Source of the DNA: Warburgia ugandensis
Lineage: Eukaryota; Streptophyta; Magnoliopsida; Canellales; Canellaceae
Assembly (NCBI GenBank): GCA_035236585.1
Contig: CP141138.1
Coordinates: 29,027,437 to 29,091,436 of the forward strand
Length of the DNA: 64,000 nucleotides
Direction: 5' to 3'
The notes under the pieces are model-generated. The model did no database searches. It was not told the DNA's origin and saw nothing but the letters and a program-made list of their open reading frames with translations. Below are positions 25,962 to 40,200 of this stretch, piece after piece (positions within the stretch are counted from its first letter, which is position 1; every line of letters starts with the position of its first letter). Made by a program: the position numbers and the translations under genes.

Positions 25962-28363
25962 TCATATATTGTTTTCAACCCAAACATCCTCCTCACCATT
26001 ATCACACACATAATCCTTATTCTCACCAAGTACTTTGATTGATGGGATTGTTTTAATCCAATAGTAATAATTTTCGGTATCTCTTAGGTTATCTTCATCA
26101 TAAAAATCCTTCGGACAAGATGATAAGATAGTTGACCATCTCTTATCACGTCTGTCTTGCATGTAAAATACTTGTTTTGCTTGAGATACCAAAATAAATT
26201 GGTCATTTTAATAGCTGATCTTATTGAAGTCAACCAATGTCAATGCAAGGGCATTAGTTTTGATGTTGACTTTATTGTGTTCCATCGAATCGCAGTTAAA
26301 CCCAACTGTAGTTCTACAAGTATAATCCAAGGTCCATATCTCTCTTATAACCCTATAATAAATACCATCTATCACCATTGGCCTACTATCCTTTGAATTG
26401 GAAAAGAATGCTGCATTGACAACTATGCTAACCCCACTATTCTACTGCACTCTTGAGTTATCACTATCTTTTGTGCATATCTAGCATATTTTATTTCTTC
26501 TGGTCATGGTCCCATCTCCATCTAGCCTAAGGATTTGGATATACTATTGCTTACTACTTCTCACTAATCTTGAATATGTGTATAAACATATTAAGTAGGA
26601 TATGATTATTGCAAGTAAGATTATATATAATATAATATAATTTACTAAGTGTGAATTCTTTTATTTTACCTTGTGATGGAGCCAAGTATTGAAAGTACGA
26701 TAATTCTCAAATTCTAGCTACTTCTATTTCTTTATGTAACTTGAATTCTTTGCCTTGAGGACATCCATGTCCCCACTAATAGACACACAAATTAATGGAG
26801 ATATCAAAGAAAATATAACCATTAATAATTAATTTTTACTTAAGTGCATGATCAACTTAATCAATGAATGGTTGGAGTTCATCAACATTTTGCAACACGT
26901 AAAGATGTTTCTTGTCCCATTCCTTATAGTTAACGGTTGATACATGCCCACTCGATAGAGGTTCGCCAACCTTGGGATCATGAAATGCAACCAATTGTTT
27001 CTTTCTTAGGATTTGAATTGAATCCACTCCTGATAAGTACTCTATACAAAACACCATTGCTTCATTTGCAATATAACATTTAGCTATACACCCTCTGGTT
27101 GGTTATGATTTTGTATTTATCCTTTAAAAATTTAATGTACCTCTCAAAAAGTAAAGCCATTGCAAGTAAACTAGCCCACAGAGTTTGACCTCATCAATGT
27201 GGTACACTGTTAAGTGTACCATGATATCCAAGAATGACAGTGGGAAGATTGTCTCAAGCTTGCATAAATTTATCACTAGATGCCCTTGAATTTCTTGTAA
27301 TTTTGGAACAACCACCACTGCCTTGCACAAAACATTAAAAAAGTATCATAATTTTGTAATAGCTCCCCTAAATTTGTTTGGTAACATTGAATGTATTGCT
27401 ACAAGTAGGAGTTGATGCATCAATGCATGGTAATCGTGGGACTTCATTCCTACCAATTTCAGCTATTTCATGAAGATATTGTTTTTAAAGTTTGAAGAGT
27501 AACCATCTAGAACATTGAGCTCAAATAGGGCTTTGCACACTACTCTTCTCTCCTCTCTATTGAGTGTATAATTTGCTTTAGGAAGGTATGTTCCTCGACT
27601 GCCCGTATCTTATGGATGCAATCTTCTCTTCGAACCCATCTTCATAAGCTCCATTTGAGCTGCAAGTCCATCCTTTGTTTTTCCTGGGATGTTAAGCAAG
27701 GTATTGGTCAAGCTTTCACACACATTCTTCTCAATGTGCATAACATCAAGCACATGGTGTAGATGTAGTGATTTTCAATGTGCAAGCCAAAAGAATATTG
27801 ATTTCTTCTTCCAACATATTTTACAATTGCTATCACCTACATGTTTACTTGAGTTCTTGTTTCCTCTCAAGACATTAATGTCTTCAACCTACTTTAATAC
27901 TCATCATCTTGTCAACATCTTTGGAGGTGTCCTTGTCTCTACACTACCATTAAATTCTCTCTTCTTAAAATGGTATGGATGGTCTCTGTGCATCTTCTGT
28001 GGCTAAAGAATGTCATTTTCCTATCATGTTTAAGTTGTACAGCACATATTTGATCACTATAGATAGCCTACAACAGTATAGCCTTTTGGATGAATGATTC
28101 TTCCCTATATGCGTCTTACGCTTCAACACTTATGTACTATAATGTCTCAAGACCATTGATCAAGGAATCCAAGTACACGTCAATGTCATAGTCTAATTAC
28201 TTTAGACTTGATATCAACATAGTTAACATCATGAACTTCCTCTTTATGCATAGAAATGGTGGGAGGTTGTAACAAACTAATATAATAGGCCAACAACTAT
28301 ACTTGGTGCTCATAGAACTATGAGGATTAACATAATCTATGGATAATGCAAGTCTTAGGTTTC
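25962..28363 (-). pseudogene. CACTA (En/Spm) TNP2-type transposase pseudogene, C-terminal part
   Basis: Minus-strand blocks occur in TNP2 order. Near 28363-28200 is NLRLAL, with VNPHSSMSTKYSCWP and MMLTMLIS. Near 27760-27660 is LDVMHIEKNVCESLTNTLLN followed by IPGKTKDG. The DUF4218-like part at 27330-27124 includes IQGHLVINLCKLE and DIMVHLTVYHIDEVKLCG; 27057-26857 has CIEYLSGVDS. The DUF4216-like end at 26192-25962 has VSQAKQVFYMQD and DKRWSTIL. TNP2 is the DDE transposase that moves CACTA elements. Stops and frameshifts are frequent, and a 3.05-kb insertion (28369-31420) separates this part from the N-terminal part. Not functional. Confidence 0.85.
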
Positions 28364-28368
28364 TAAGG

Positions 28369-31300
28369 TGTGACGACCCTAGTTTTTATGATGCAATTTT
28401 TTATGATAAACAGTGAGATCGATCTCTATTTTAAAATAATTTATGAAAAAGCATGCATAGAAAATCTTTTTCCTTTTAATTAAAATTTTTTGTATAAAGA
28501 ACTTGAGTGTCATGAAAAAATCTTAATGCATAGTGCCATGGAAATTTTTAAACCAAATAGAAAAAAGTACTAGTCCCCGGATTGTTAGTCACAACCATAG
28601 TTATAAACAAATACTTACAACCAAGTTTATAGCAATTACGAAAAGGATCACTGGTTAAGTCCTCGCTTAGCCTTACCTTTGCTTAAATGATTGTAGTCCT
28701 AATGCTTTTCGATACTTCTTCTAGTTGTACTTTGTTGGGTCTAAAAAAATTATGGATTGGGTTGAGTATTTATCATACTCAGTAGGTGATCTGATACTAC
28801 AAGTTCAAAATCACGACATGCAAGAGAGGTTATGCTCAAATGTGATCATACAAACATGCATTGCTATTTTTGGGTAATCATAGACATATGTGCATAACTA
28901 TAAGACTCATAAATTAGCAAGATGAGGAGCATGAAATGCAAACATAGTAAAAATTTCAGCACATATACCTCGCGGACAATCAATAATAATAATAATAGTT
29001 ATGAAAATCTTAAAGTACTGATCAATCAAAGCAGATGAGGATATGCATATGGGCCTTTCAGTGAATCACTCAAACTAATTGGTCACGAGTACTCGTATAT
29101 GATCATCTCAATGCTACATGCATAGTGGTAAAACTAAAATCATAAGGTCACTATGCTCATGCTCAGCATATAGCTAGAATCCACCATAGCCTCTACAACG
29201 ACTATGGATGTCCCCGAAAGGGTGCCGTGAACACCTCCAATGGTCATCCCTATTTACCACAGCAGTCGGGGAAGGGACAATGCCTTTTTGCCAGTGATAC
29301 TATCCACCCTTTGGTGGTAGAGGCCGGGAGGCCAACCCCATACATAACAATTTCTTAGCATAGTGCCCACTAGGCTCAATAGCCCAAAAAGCATATATAA
29401 TTAATCCAAATCTCATTAATAGCAAATCATGCAATTTATGCAATCATTCTCAATGTCCTCTTTGGGTCCCTCACACTGCCTGGCCCTCACAACTGCCTAA
29501 CCAGCATCTTTTGGGCACTCTAGTGTCTTTTGGCAACCCTCGAGGATAGGCAATAATCCAAATAATTCAAATGCAATTATTTTCAAAACATGCGAGCAAT
29601 GCATAAAATCAGTTCATGCTAGTATCACATTCAAAGCCATAAAACATGAAGACATTTCTACATACTCGTATAAGAACATTATATCTCAAAAGCATGCTAA
29701 AAACAGTAATAAAGGCAAGACAGAGTTTAAGATGCACTTAAAGACTTAGTTGTACCAAACTACCTACCTTAAGCGTCGTCACTTAGCTTTCACTTAACTC
29801 ACGTCCCTCTCCAATGAGAATCCTAACGTACCTTGGGGAAGTCCTGGTAATTATTCGAAAATAAGAATTCCAGTATTATTTCCTTTTTTATAGATCAACA
29901 GCGAGATCTATACTATAGGTTATAGATCTCTGATTTGGGGGTTTCTAATGGTTAATTTAGGTAATTCAAGGTTGATCTAGGTATATTGATTTTCTGATAT
30001 ATCCAATGGATCAATCTATGTGATTTGATCATCTTTGATCTTACTGATCTATGAGATTTCAATGGTTTTTGGGCTATAATCATACAAAAGAGTCCTCTGA
30101 TCCTAAATTTTATAGTCTCATTGGATCTGCGTCATTTTTATGAACACAATGGTTCTTTCAGATCGTTGATCGGAGTTATATAGCTTCCTTAATTGCATTT
30201 TTAGTGTCGCACATCAACAGACGTACCAGGATTGTCCGCATAGGGCCAGCGCGTCATGGTTCCCAGGATGCGTGCTTGTCCCGGTCGAACTAAGACCGCA
30301 TTTGCGCACGTGTGCATGCCCAAGCATCGCGCTATGGGCACGTCCTGGACTACATTGTGCGGACACATCCTTACTGCAGCACAATGCGTCCTTAGCGCAG
30401 CACAACGTGTTTAGGCTCCTAGGGCACCCCATGCGTCTTGGTCGAGCCAGGCTCCCAGGGCACCCCATGCATCCTAGTCGAGCCAGTACCCATGCCCCAT
30501 ATTGCGAGCCCAAAGTCTGTCCCAGGGACCATGTGTCAGGCCCGAGTTGTGCGCGGCGTCCTTGGGACGCATCTGGCTCGATAGGTTTATCGACCCATCG
30601 AGTCGGGTTTCCTTCCTACATTTTTCTGCCAAAAAAATACAAATCCAATGGGGATCTGGGCTGGTAAGAGAGGGGAAGGTGAGGACCGACCTGGCAGCCT
30701 GAAATGGCACCCATTGACAGTGGGTTTGGCTCCCTCTACCCTTGTCGGAACCCTGGTCGTTGGGTTGAGGGTTCTGGAACAAACCCATCTTCCCCAAGGT
30801 GTTCTCCAGCCGAGAAACACTAGATCTGGCCAAATTTTGAGGGAAAACAAATGGGAAGAAGAGAGGAATAGGTTGGGGAGGAGATTTGTACCTGAAGAGT
30901 CCCCAACTCGCCGAGATGAAGCCCTTGAATATGGCTCCAACCCTCATGCTAGATCTGCCCTTGGGAGAGCTTGGGAAGGAGAAAACATGATTTGGAAAAG
31001 AGGGGGTGGAGGAGTTATAGAGGGAGTAAGGCAATGCCATCCTATGGTGGTGCCGCCATGTTTTCTGGCATCGCACTGCAAGAATAGTGCAGTGCGAGAG
31101 CTGGAAGGGATGAGGCGATGGGGAAGACGACAGGGTGTCGTTATCAAAATGGCACCCTGTGTTTTCAAGCCATTCTATTTTAATTATATTTTACAAAAAT
31201 TTCCCTCTATCTTCAAAAGGCCATAACTTGGTCATATGAACTCTGTTTTTAGTGTTCTTTGAGGCGTTGGATTCCATTTTGAGTGTAAAATCTAATGGTA

Positions 31301-31420
31301 CTAATTTTTCTCACAAATTCCTTTGTTTCATATTTTTATTAATATTAAACATCTATAACATATATTAATTTTCAAAATTAACCACTTTTACAAAATATCT
31401 TCAAAATTTAAGCCATTACC
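28369..31420 (+). mobile_element. 3.05-kb LTR-like insertion inside the transposase pseudogene
   Basis: It starts TGTGACGACCCTAGTTTTTA and is flanked by TAAGG at 28364-28368 and 31421-31425, an exact 5-bp target duplication. The last bases are ATTACC, not the expected CA. Removing the element and one repeat copy brings the transposase reading frame back into register, which fixes both borders. There is no coding region: the open frames at 30214-31226 overlap on both strands in a GC-rich part. Length, TG start and 5-bp duplication suit a solo LTR of a long-LTR Ty3/Gypsy type; Del/Tekay-like is a guess. The GC-rich core is 30190-31150. Confidence 0.75.
30414..30485. repeat. 36-bp direct repeat, two copies
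   Basis: GGCTCCTAGGGCACCCCATG followed by a GTCTTGGTCGAGCCA-like segment occurs twice in tandem with few differences, inside the GC-rich part of the LTR-like insertion. A shorter 21-bp duplication (CTGCAGCACAATGCGTCCTTA and its neighbour) lies just before it. Confidence 0.8.
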
Positions 31421-32310
31421 TAAGGTCTTTATCAAAATTAGGCCATGTGAGGTTTGTGAGCTTCCATGCTATGTTATCTACCAGATGGTGTGAAAAGCTA
31501 CCAACTACTCTATCCTTAGCACGTCATACTAATTTCTCTATTGTTTATGTTATGGAACATTTTTTTAAACCTTGGAATAAGGAGAGTACCATAGAACATT
31601 TGTAGGAATGTCTATAACCATCTCAGTTGAATTCTTATTTAACTTTCATCTTGATTGTCCATAAGTTGGACATGTAGTTTTATCCTTGTGACTCTTCTTG
31701 TACATTGGGACACAAATGTACCTTCTCACACTTCAACCCTAGTGTTGCTAGGGTTTTCTTTGCCTCCCATGTGGACCTCCCCAATTTATTATCCTTTGGT
31801 AGCCCACTACTTTTAAGACTTTTGAAAAACTTTGATATGAAAAAACAAATATTGGTTTTATGTTGTAAAGTTCTACCACTGTAGACAACTTGTTATAATC
31901 TTTACACTCATGGTACAAAGGCTCATCGGCTTCCTCTGATATTGTTGTAAGAAATTGGTCAGGTCATCCTAAAAGTCATCTTATGCATCTCGAAACATTA
32001 GTACAGTTGTACTATCTACAACACCTCCTAAAGTGTCTTCATATCTTCCAGGCCTTGTCGAGGGCCTATGCAAAAGTTCTTCTCCATGCCAAATCCATGG
32101 GTGATATCTTTCATCAATTCCATTATAGCACAATTGTTTTCTCAACACCCCTATAGTTATTGTTTTCAAGTTTTCACATTACGAGCGTGGACAACGCATG
32201 AGATTACAATCAACTCCTACCCTAAGTGCAAAGTCATTGAAATTTTTTGTTCCCTCATATTCTTTTGATGTTCTTATCATAATCATCTAAGCATATTTGT
32301 CCATTATCTA
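31421..32310 (-). pseudogene. CACTA TNP2-type transposase pseudogene, N-terminal part
   Basis: Reading on the minus strand from about 32310, it gives the start of TNP2: a degraded W.NM..L region, then CYNGIDERYHPWIWHGEEL at 32136-32080, then DEPLYHECKDYNKLSTVVEL (about 31940-31880), SFSKVLKVV, and the zinc-finger-like CP...Y....K....CPTYG stretch near 31710-31650, ending at the WPNFDKDLR block near 31430. Multiple stops are present. It joins the C-terminal part at 28363 once the 3.05-kb insertion is set aside. Confidence 0.8.
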
Positions 32311-32339
32311 GGAAATTGAAGCAAATCTTTGTGTGGAAA

Positions 32340-33727
<1,388 letters not shown>

Positions 33728-33829
33728 AGAGGAGGAGGCCATCATACCACCCATGAGATGAAGAACACGAACAAGTGACTCAAGAAAAAATGAGATGACT
33801 TCAGCCTTTTATAGACGAAGAAGGACTTT

Positions 33830-34282
33830 CAAAGTTAATTAGAAAAAAATGACTTGAAAAGTTTTAACTATTAAAGTCATTTAATTCAGATGACTTTAAA
33901 AGTCTGGTACGAAGAGGAATTTTTTATGCGGGAATGATCTTTTAAAGTCCTTTTAGGTAAATGACTTTAAAATTCTTAACTTTTGAAGTCATTTATAAGT
34001 AAATGACTTTAAAAGGCAATGACTATTAAAGTAGTTTATAGGTAAATGACTTCAAAAAGTAAGACTTTAAAGTCATTTACCAAAAATGACTTTAAAAGTC
34101 CATTCCAGTATAAAATTTCCTCTTTGTCCCAGACTAAAGAAGTTACTTTTCTATTAAACAACTTCTTAAGTGTAGACTTTTGAAGTTATTTTTTTCTAAA
34201 TGACATGTAAAATATTTATGAAGTTGGTAGTTGAAATAACGACTTCTTTATACCGACTTTAAAAGCCTCATGTGTAGTAGTG
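33830..34282 (-). mobile_element. CACTA right terminus with subterminal palindromes
   Basis: The end TGTGTAGTAGTG at 34271-34282 reads CACTACTACACA on the minus strand, the hallmark CACTA terminus. It is followed by TCA, the candidate 3-bp target duplication. Inside it are about five 40-45-bp units, each pairing AAAGTCATTT with AAATGACTTTAAAAG in inverted orientation (33860-34110). CACTA subterminal repeats are the binding sites of the element's accessory protein. This is the 5' end of the element whose transposase reads leftward. Confidence 0.75.
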
Positions 34283-35876
34283 TCACCTTTCTCTCATATG
34301 CACACCACTCCACTATTTTTCAAGCATCACCCAAAATCCAACATTTTTCCAGACCATACTCTTTCCAAAATTGCACGCATAACCCAACTTCCACATATAT
34401 TTCATGCCTTATCCAAGCTTAAGCAGCTACTCTTGGACAGCTACTCAAAGAGCACAAAAACCGCTCAAGTATCCCATGTGAACTTCTAATTTAAGATAGA
34501 GAGCTACTGGTAAAAGACAAAATAGCAGCTCTCCCCTCCTTTGATTTTTACGCACTACAACTCCCTCTTTTGAAAATTTTATGTTGAGCTATTCTATCTC
34601 TCTTATGCAACTATTTGATGAAGACAACAACTTATGCAACTGCTTGAAGAAGACAACAATGTTTCACCTACCAAGTAGCTCTCTCTTCCTTCCAAAACCA
34701 ATCAAGCACATTCCTTTCCCTTTCCCAAAGGATGTGAACATGTAGGCTCCAAGGTAATCCCCTCACTTAGCCCATGTTTCCTCCTTTTATCAATCATGCA
34801 CACACCTTTCTTTTTTTTCCTTCTTCTTCCTAAAATCTCTCCAAAGATAAAGTCTAGATTTCTCTTTTCTTTTCCTATCCCAATGCACCACCTAAGTTCT
34901 CCCAAATATCCATCCAATGCACCCCCTTTTCTAGCCTTTGAAAAATGTCCTCCCCTATATTTCTAGTCTTAAAATTTTGAATGGAAGAGAGGGTAGATTT
35001 TTTATTAATTATACTTCTCAACTCCACATTTTTTTACCCTAATATTCTCCTTCATTTCTTACGTAAAAAAGTGTAACACGTCCTCCCCTTTGGGGAAATC
35101 ATGGACTCTCATGTGGGTCCCTCTCTTGGTTGATCAAGTGAGTAATCTTTGCATGAGGGTCCCATTTTTTGGGTAGTTTTACTTCACAAAAGATATTATA
35201 GTATGATTCTAATATATAGGATTGTAGCTTCACTTAGAAGCTTCCCAAGGTGGTGGACTGCATGCTTCCATGCATGAAAAGTTGGCCACATTATCTTTTC
35301 ATAGAGACTCCCTCTTTTGTGAGGATTAGGTTGGTCATATGCTTGGGGTTTCTAACTACTTTGAATTTGATAAGGACAGCCCCATATCATTTTGAACTCC
35401 TCTAATCTTGGTTGATGAGATGTGGGCCTATGACTTTGCTTGAATGACAAGATAGCTCTCTTTGAGGGTTTCAAGATACCAAAAATGTGCAATTTCTTAA
35501 TTCTACCTTGATCTTGCAAAATGTAAAACAAATCCTTATTAGTGATACAATAAACAATTCCAATGTTAAAAGTGCTTATTCTAGGGATATTATTGGTAAT
35601 ATTTATGTTTACATCAACAGTTTCCTTTAAAGATGAACTAACAAAGACTATGAATACACCAAAACTCATTATGGATGCAATAGTGCATATATAAGTAGTA
35701 AACTAAATTAAGTATGTTGTCTTACGGGAAGTATTATTGCTTAATTGAAGAGGCAAGGGTTACTCCTAACTAGATCTTGAGGAAATAAGATTTAAATGGA
35801 TGAGTTTGTATTGATATTCAACTATAAATGATCTACTTCCATCCCACTAACACTTATAATTATATATAATAGTTCT
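34283..35876. other. Unassigned DNA between two CACTA remnants
   Basis: 34283-35000 is pyrimidine-rich, like family-B LTR interiors, but shares no block I could align. The minus-strand frame at 35669-35352 (105 codons) has no motif I recognise and sits in repeat-derived surroundings. No RNA gene seen. Confidence 0.4.
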
Positions 35877-36792
35877 TTGATTCTTTATCTTGACATTATA
35901 ATTAGTAATACAAAGCTTCTTCATTTAATATTGAATGTGGATATGTGTTGTACTTTTCATATTCTTGAAGTTTATTTGAATGAGGGGATTGTGTGGTATT
36001 TCATTTTTGTGAATGAGAGGATGTTGAGGTTTGGAAGTAAGGGAGAAATTTATGGTAGATGTATGTCTTTACATTATAAGACAAGTAAATGTGAGTGTAT
36101 GGAGAAGTGTGTGGAATAGATAATATTTTTTAGTTAGTTCTTATGAAGTTCTTCTCTCTTTTATCTGTGTATCTTTTACATTGAATATGGATGTTAGGAG
36201 TGTAGATGAATAATTTTGTTAAAAAGATATGGATGAATATTGTAATATCACCAAGGTTGTTATATACTATTAGTAAACAAGGTTCTGCGGCTATTTGAAA
36301 ATTAAGATTTTTTTAAAGATGGTTATCAAAATCATCTTTGTTTTAAATTTTTCAAGATATTTGTTTCAAAAACCATCTTTAAAAACATTTTTTTAAGACC
36401 TTTCTCATAAGCTGTCTTAAAACCCTAAAACAAAAAAGTGGATTATAAAGATTATTTCTATAGCCATCTTTATAGTGTATTTTTAAGATGGTTTTTTGAA
36501 ACAATCATCTTAAAAAGTATATTTCTAAGATGAATTTTTAAACCATATCTAAAATGTTTTCAAGATGGTTTTATAAACTAACTTGAAAAATAAATTCTTA
36601 CGACAGTTTTTGAAGCCATCGTTAAAAAGGAATTTTTAAGATGATTTTGCAAACCATCTTTAAAAACTTGTTGAAAGTTTGACAAACTATTTTATTTTTC
36701 TTAAATTTTCTAAGATTATTGGCTAGAAGATGGTTTAAAAGCTATCTTAGATGTATGTTTTCAACCATATTAGAAACAATAGTTTAATAGTG
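35877..36792 (+). mobile_element. 3' end of a second-type CACTA element
   Basis: The end GTTTAATAGTG at 36792 reads CACTATTAAAC on the minus strand. 36300-36700 carries repeated AAGATGGTTTT / AAACCATCTT palindromic halves. The last 75 bp align with the end at 48000-48074 (GGCTAGAAGATGG against GGATAGAAGATGA, then ATGTATGTTTTCAACCA against ATATATGTTTTTAACCA), so the two are related 3' ends. The plus frame at 35877-36119 (80 codons) shows no known motif. It may be element-derived, since similar GTGTGGATGT-rich sequence lies before the other end. Confidence 0.6.
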
Positions 36793-36922
36793 AGAAAATC
36801 CTATGCGTTCAAGTTGAAGGGTTGAAGTAGATGACACCATGGTCACCACATGTCAAATGTATGTGGCAAACCTTAAGCCAATTATCCTATCAAGAGAAAG
36901 ATGCATACATATGTAAGGAAGA

Positions 36923-36927
<5 letters not shown>

Positions 36928-36995
<68 letters not shown>
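36928..36995. repeat. (GA)n microsatellite
   Basis: About 34 GA units followed by ATTGCAATG. A short interrupted GA run at 40918-40931 is also followed by ATTGCAATTG, which suggests a repeat of the flank on both sides of LTR B5. Confidence 0.95.
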
Positions 36996-36999
<4 letters not shown>

Positions 37000-37239
37000 A
37001 ATGTGATTGTGATCATCTTTCTCTTTGTATTTTTTAGTTCTAATATGTTTCTAATTCACATGGATCCTATTGCTCTTGTAAGAAAGTTCACATAAACTAA
37101 AATTGATAAGAGAGCTCTCATATATGCTCAAAATAATCTGCTAATATGAAACCCCAACACAAGGAAAGTGCAAGAACTCATCTGAATTTTGATTCAAAAG
37201 ATCAACATTTCTCATAATTAAAATTTTTGGCTCCACCTA

Positions 37240-40200
37240 TGATGTTTATAGGAGTATTATATACACATCTCTATATTTAGAAGGTTTTAGCCTTACAAAT
37301 AACTTAATTATTACTAATTAGGGTTAATTCTACTATTTTGTAGTTTTATGGTACAAGTGTAAAAAAGGCACAAAATTACCAATTTTTTCCCAAAAAGAGA
37401 AATTTAACATTCAATCTACATGATGGGTCGCACATACCAAAAATGAAGTCTAGGGGTTTCAAAAGGATCATTGGGTGTCACTGCTGAAATCAGAAAGCCA
37501 AAAAGCCTATATACAACTCCAACTCAAGTAAGGGTGAAAAGGTAGCAATTTTCAAATTCAAGCACAATTTCTCACATATCACCACTTTTGAAGTTCATGG
37601 AAGAAGATCAGTTCATATAAAACAAAAATATATACAATCAAAGCATCTTAGAAAAAGAAGAAGAAGAATGAGACCATATGAAGACTTTTCGCTTATTTTC
37701 TCTCTCCTAATCAACCAAAAGGATGAAGAATCAACCAATGAGAAGATGTCACACCCAAACAAGATATTGAAGCATAATTGTTCCACATGAGCATATAAAT
37801 ATCTTTAAGAATCAAAGTCATTCATCCTAGGGCAATCGAATCCGACGATGGAGAAGGAATGATGTTTAAAGAAGGTTTACATGCCCTAAATGGATCTCAT
37901 CCATTCAAGTAAATTTAAGTATGATCTAAGAGCAAGGACTGAAGTGAAACAAAGAGGGAAACTCTAGTCACCTTTCCTATGTTGAAAATTCAAACCAAAA
38001 CCTTAAGGAAAGGAAGATCTTAACCATCAAATCTCATCCAAGGGTCTATACATCTTAAGGTTTCTAAATCATTTACATACACCCGCATGTGCACTCCATG
38101 CCATATCCTCTTTAGGACTTTCTAAATATGAAAAACCATAGATTTCCCAACCAAGATTCTGTTTCTTTCATTCTTTTTTCCACCAATTTCTTTTTGTACT
38201 TATTCCTTATCTTTTTTTTGTACTTATTCCTTTATTTTTCTTTTTATTTTCTCCCATTTTCCACCTTCACTATCCTATAAAGAAAATCACCCCTACCCCT
38301 AAAATATACCTTCTAATTTGGTTTCACCCTCTTCCCTTCCCTATTAAGGTGTCTCCTTGGTCCCCCTTTCTTCTCCCTACTTATTCCCTTCTTCTCTTAG
38401 ACTTTCTTCTTTCTTTTCTCCTTCTATTCCTATCTTATTTCTTCCATTCTCATCTCTCCTTCTTATATTTGAATTCCACACCCCATCCAGCTATTGCTTC
38501 AAAATCAACTTAAGTGGATTGATCTCAAAGCTTTAATTCTCTTAACCCATAAGCTAAAAATGTATAAATGGAGGTGCTTTGCATGGTTCAACTTTCCCTT
38601 CAGTGCAAATCAAACAAGAAATAGAGGAAGGAAGATAACCCTCAACCAAGCTCCCTTCATGCTTCCATGATCAAACTCCTTAGAGATAAAGGCAGGATCT
38701 CAACCTAATCCAACATCTTCTCTTGCTTACTTTTCTTTTGCTTTATCTACCACCTTCTATCTTTTCCATTTTCCTTCTTCAAGAATGCATTCCTCTAGGT
38801 TCTGCTTATTTAGATTGCTAATGTAGCTGCATGAGTCATCCTTCATGTTACTTAGATTTGCACACATGAATTCATTGAAGTTTACCTTTAGTTTTGCATG
38901 GTAATTTCTCATCTTTGCTAACTTTTTAGTTCATGTTTAGCATATTTATTCCATTCATCTTAGAGTAGTGTAGATGAATATCATGTTTCCTTTCCATTCA
39001 AATGGGTTTTCCATGTATATAGGAAAAAGATTTTCAAAGCATTCCACCAATTTTGGGTGGATGTGTCTTTTTCAAGTTCACATACATAGTAGATTTAACA
39101 TCATGTTTAGAAATCATTCATTGTTGTATAATGAATTATTCTTGTTTATTCAGGTTAGGTTTACTTTGTAGATCTTGGTTGTAGCATAGTTTCCTATTTA
39201 GCTTGCTTAGTTTCCATGTTTTTAAGTACTTTCCTATTTAGAAGTAGGTTAGTTTCTAATTTTGGTTTCCTTATTTAGATCTTAGATTTTCTTGTTTTGT
39301 AGTTTTAGAAACTTATTAATTTTTTTTTTATAGATCTTAGGAATGTTTTAGAATTAGTTTAATTACATTTTATAAAGTAATTGCATAGTAGATTCTTAGA
39401 TCTAGCACTTTCCTAGCTTAGAAGTAGCACTTTCCTAATTTAGAAACCCATGTTTGCCCATATTTGACTTCATATTTTTTATTGGTTATTTTCTAGGGAA
39501 TGTTTAGAAACTTCATACATAGTAGTCCATTAGATTTAGAAAGAATTCTTACTTTAGAAAGCACATGTATCATGGTAGAATTAGGCATCTTAGCTATATG
39601 TTATGTAAACATATCACTTTCCATTTAAAAACACACACTTTGGATTTTCTAACTTGCATGAATAGATCCTTCCATGCTAGATTTGCATGCATCTCACATT
39701 ATTTCCATTCTAACTTTCCTTCATTCACACACTCTTTCTATGTTTCCTTGTCGTTCCACTTTCTATTTTCTTTTTTCATACACCCACTTTCTAATTTTAG
39801 AATTCATGCATACTCTATGTTCGTTAGCATTCATGCACCATTCTTTCCCTCTTTCTAATGTCTATTTTTTTATGGATCTTGATTAAGAAAAAGAAAAAGA
39901 TTCTTCGAAATAAGAAAACTTTCTAATTTCTTAATTAAGGTTGAGGAAAACATGCAAATCTATCCACAAGCCCCTAGGTTCCTTGCTAAAGGCCTTCATG
40001 TTGGGGGATAGGGATATAGCATGTACCTACTTATCACTCATCTCCTTAGGCTAGGAATGGGTGAATCCAAAAATAAGGGTCACTGTCTCCAATTTTTTTT
40101 CTTTTCTTCTATTTCATGTTTAAGGAAAGAAGCCTACTCTATGATTTAACTTCCTTAAAGATGAATGACCTCTAATCACCTCTTCATCTAAAACTTTTTC

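Noticed and set aside
30214-31226. Cluster of frames up to 200 codons on both strands
   Set aside because: They overlap on both strands in a GC-rich part of an LTR-like insertion that has an exact target duplication; no domain is visible and stop-poor sequence is expected from GC content.
33830-34282. Regularly spaced palindromes considered as a CRISPR array
   Set aside because: The units are imperfect inverted motifs next to a CACTA terminus, without unique spacers; plant nuclear DNA has no CRISPR system.
34310-34325. CACTATTTTTC as the left end of the CACTA element ending at 36792
   Set aside because: Only about seven terminal bases match and the flanking triplets differ (CTC against AGA).
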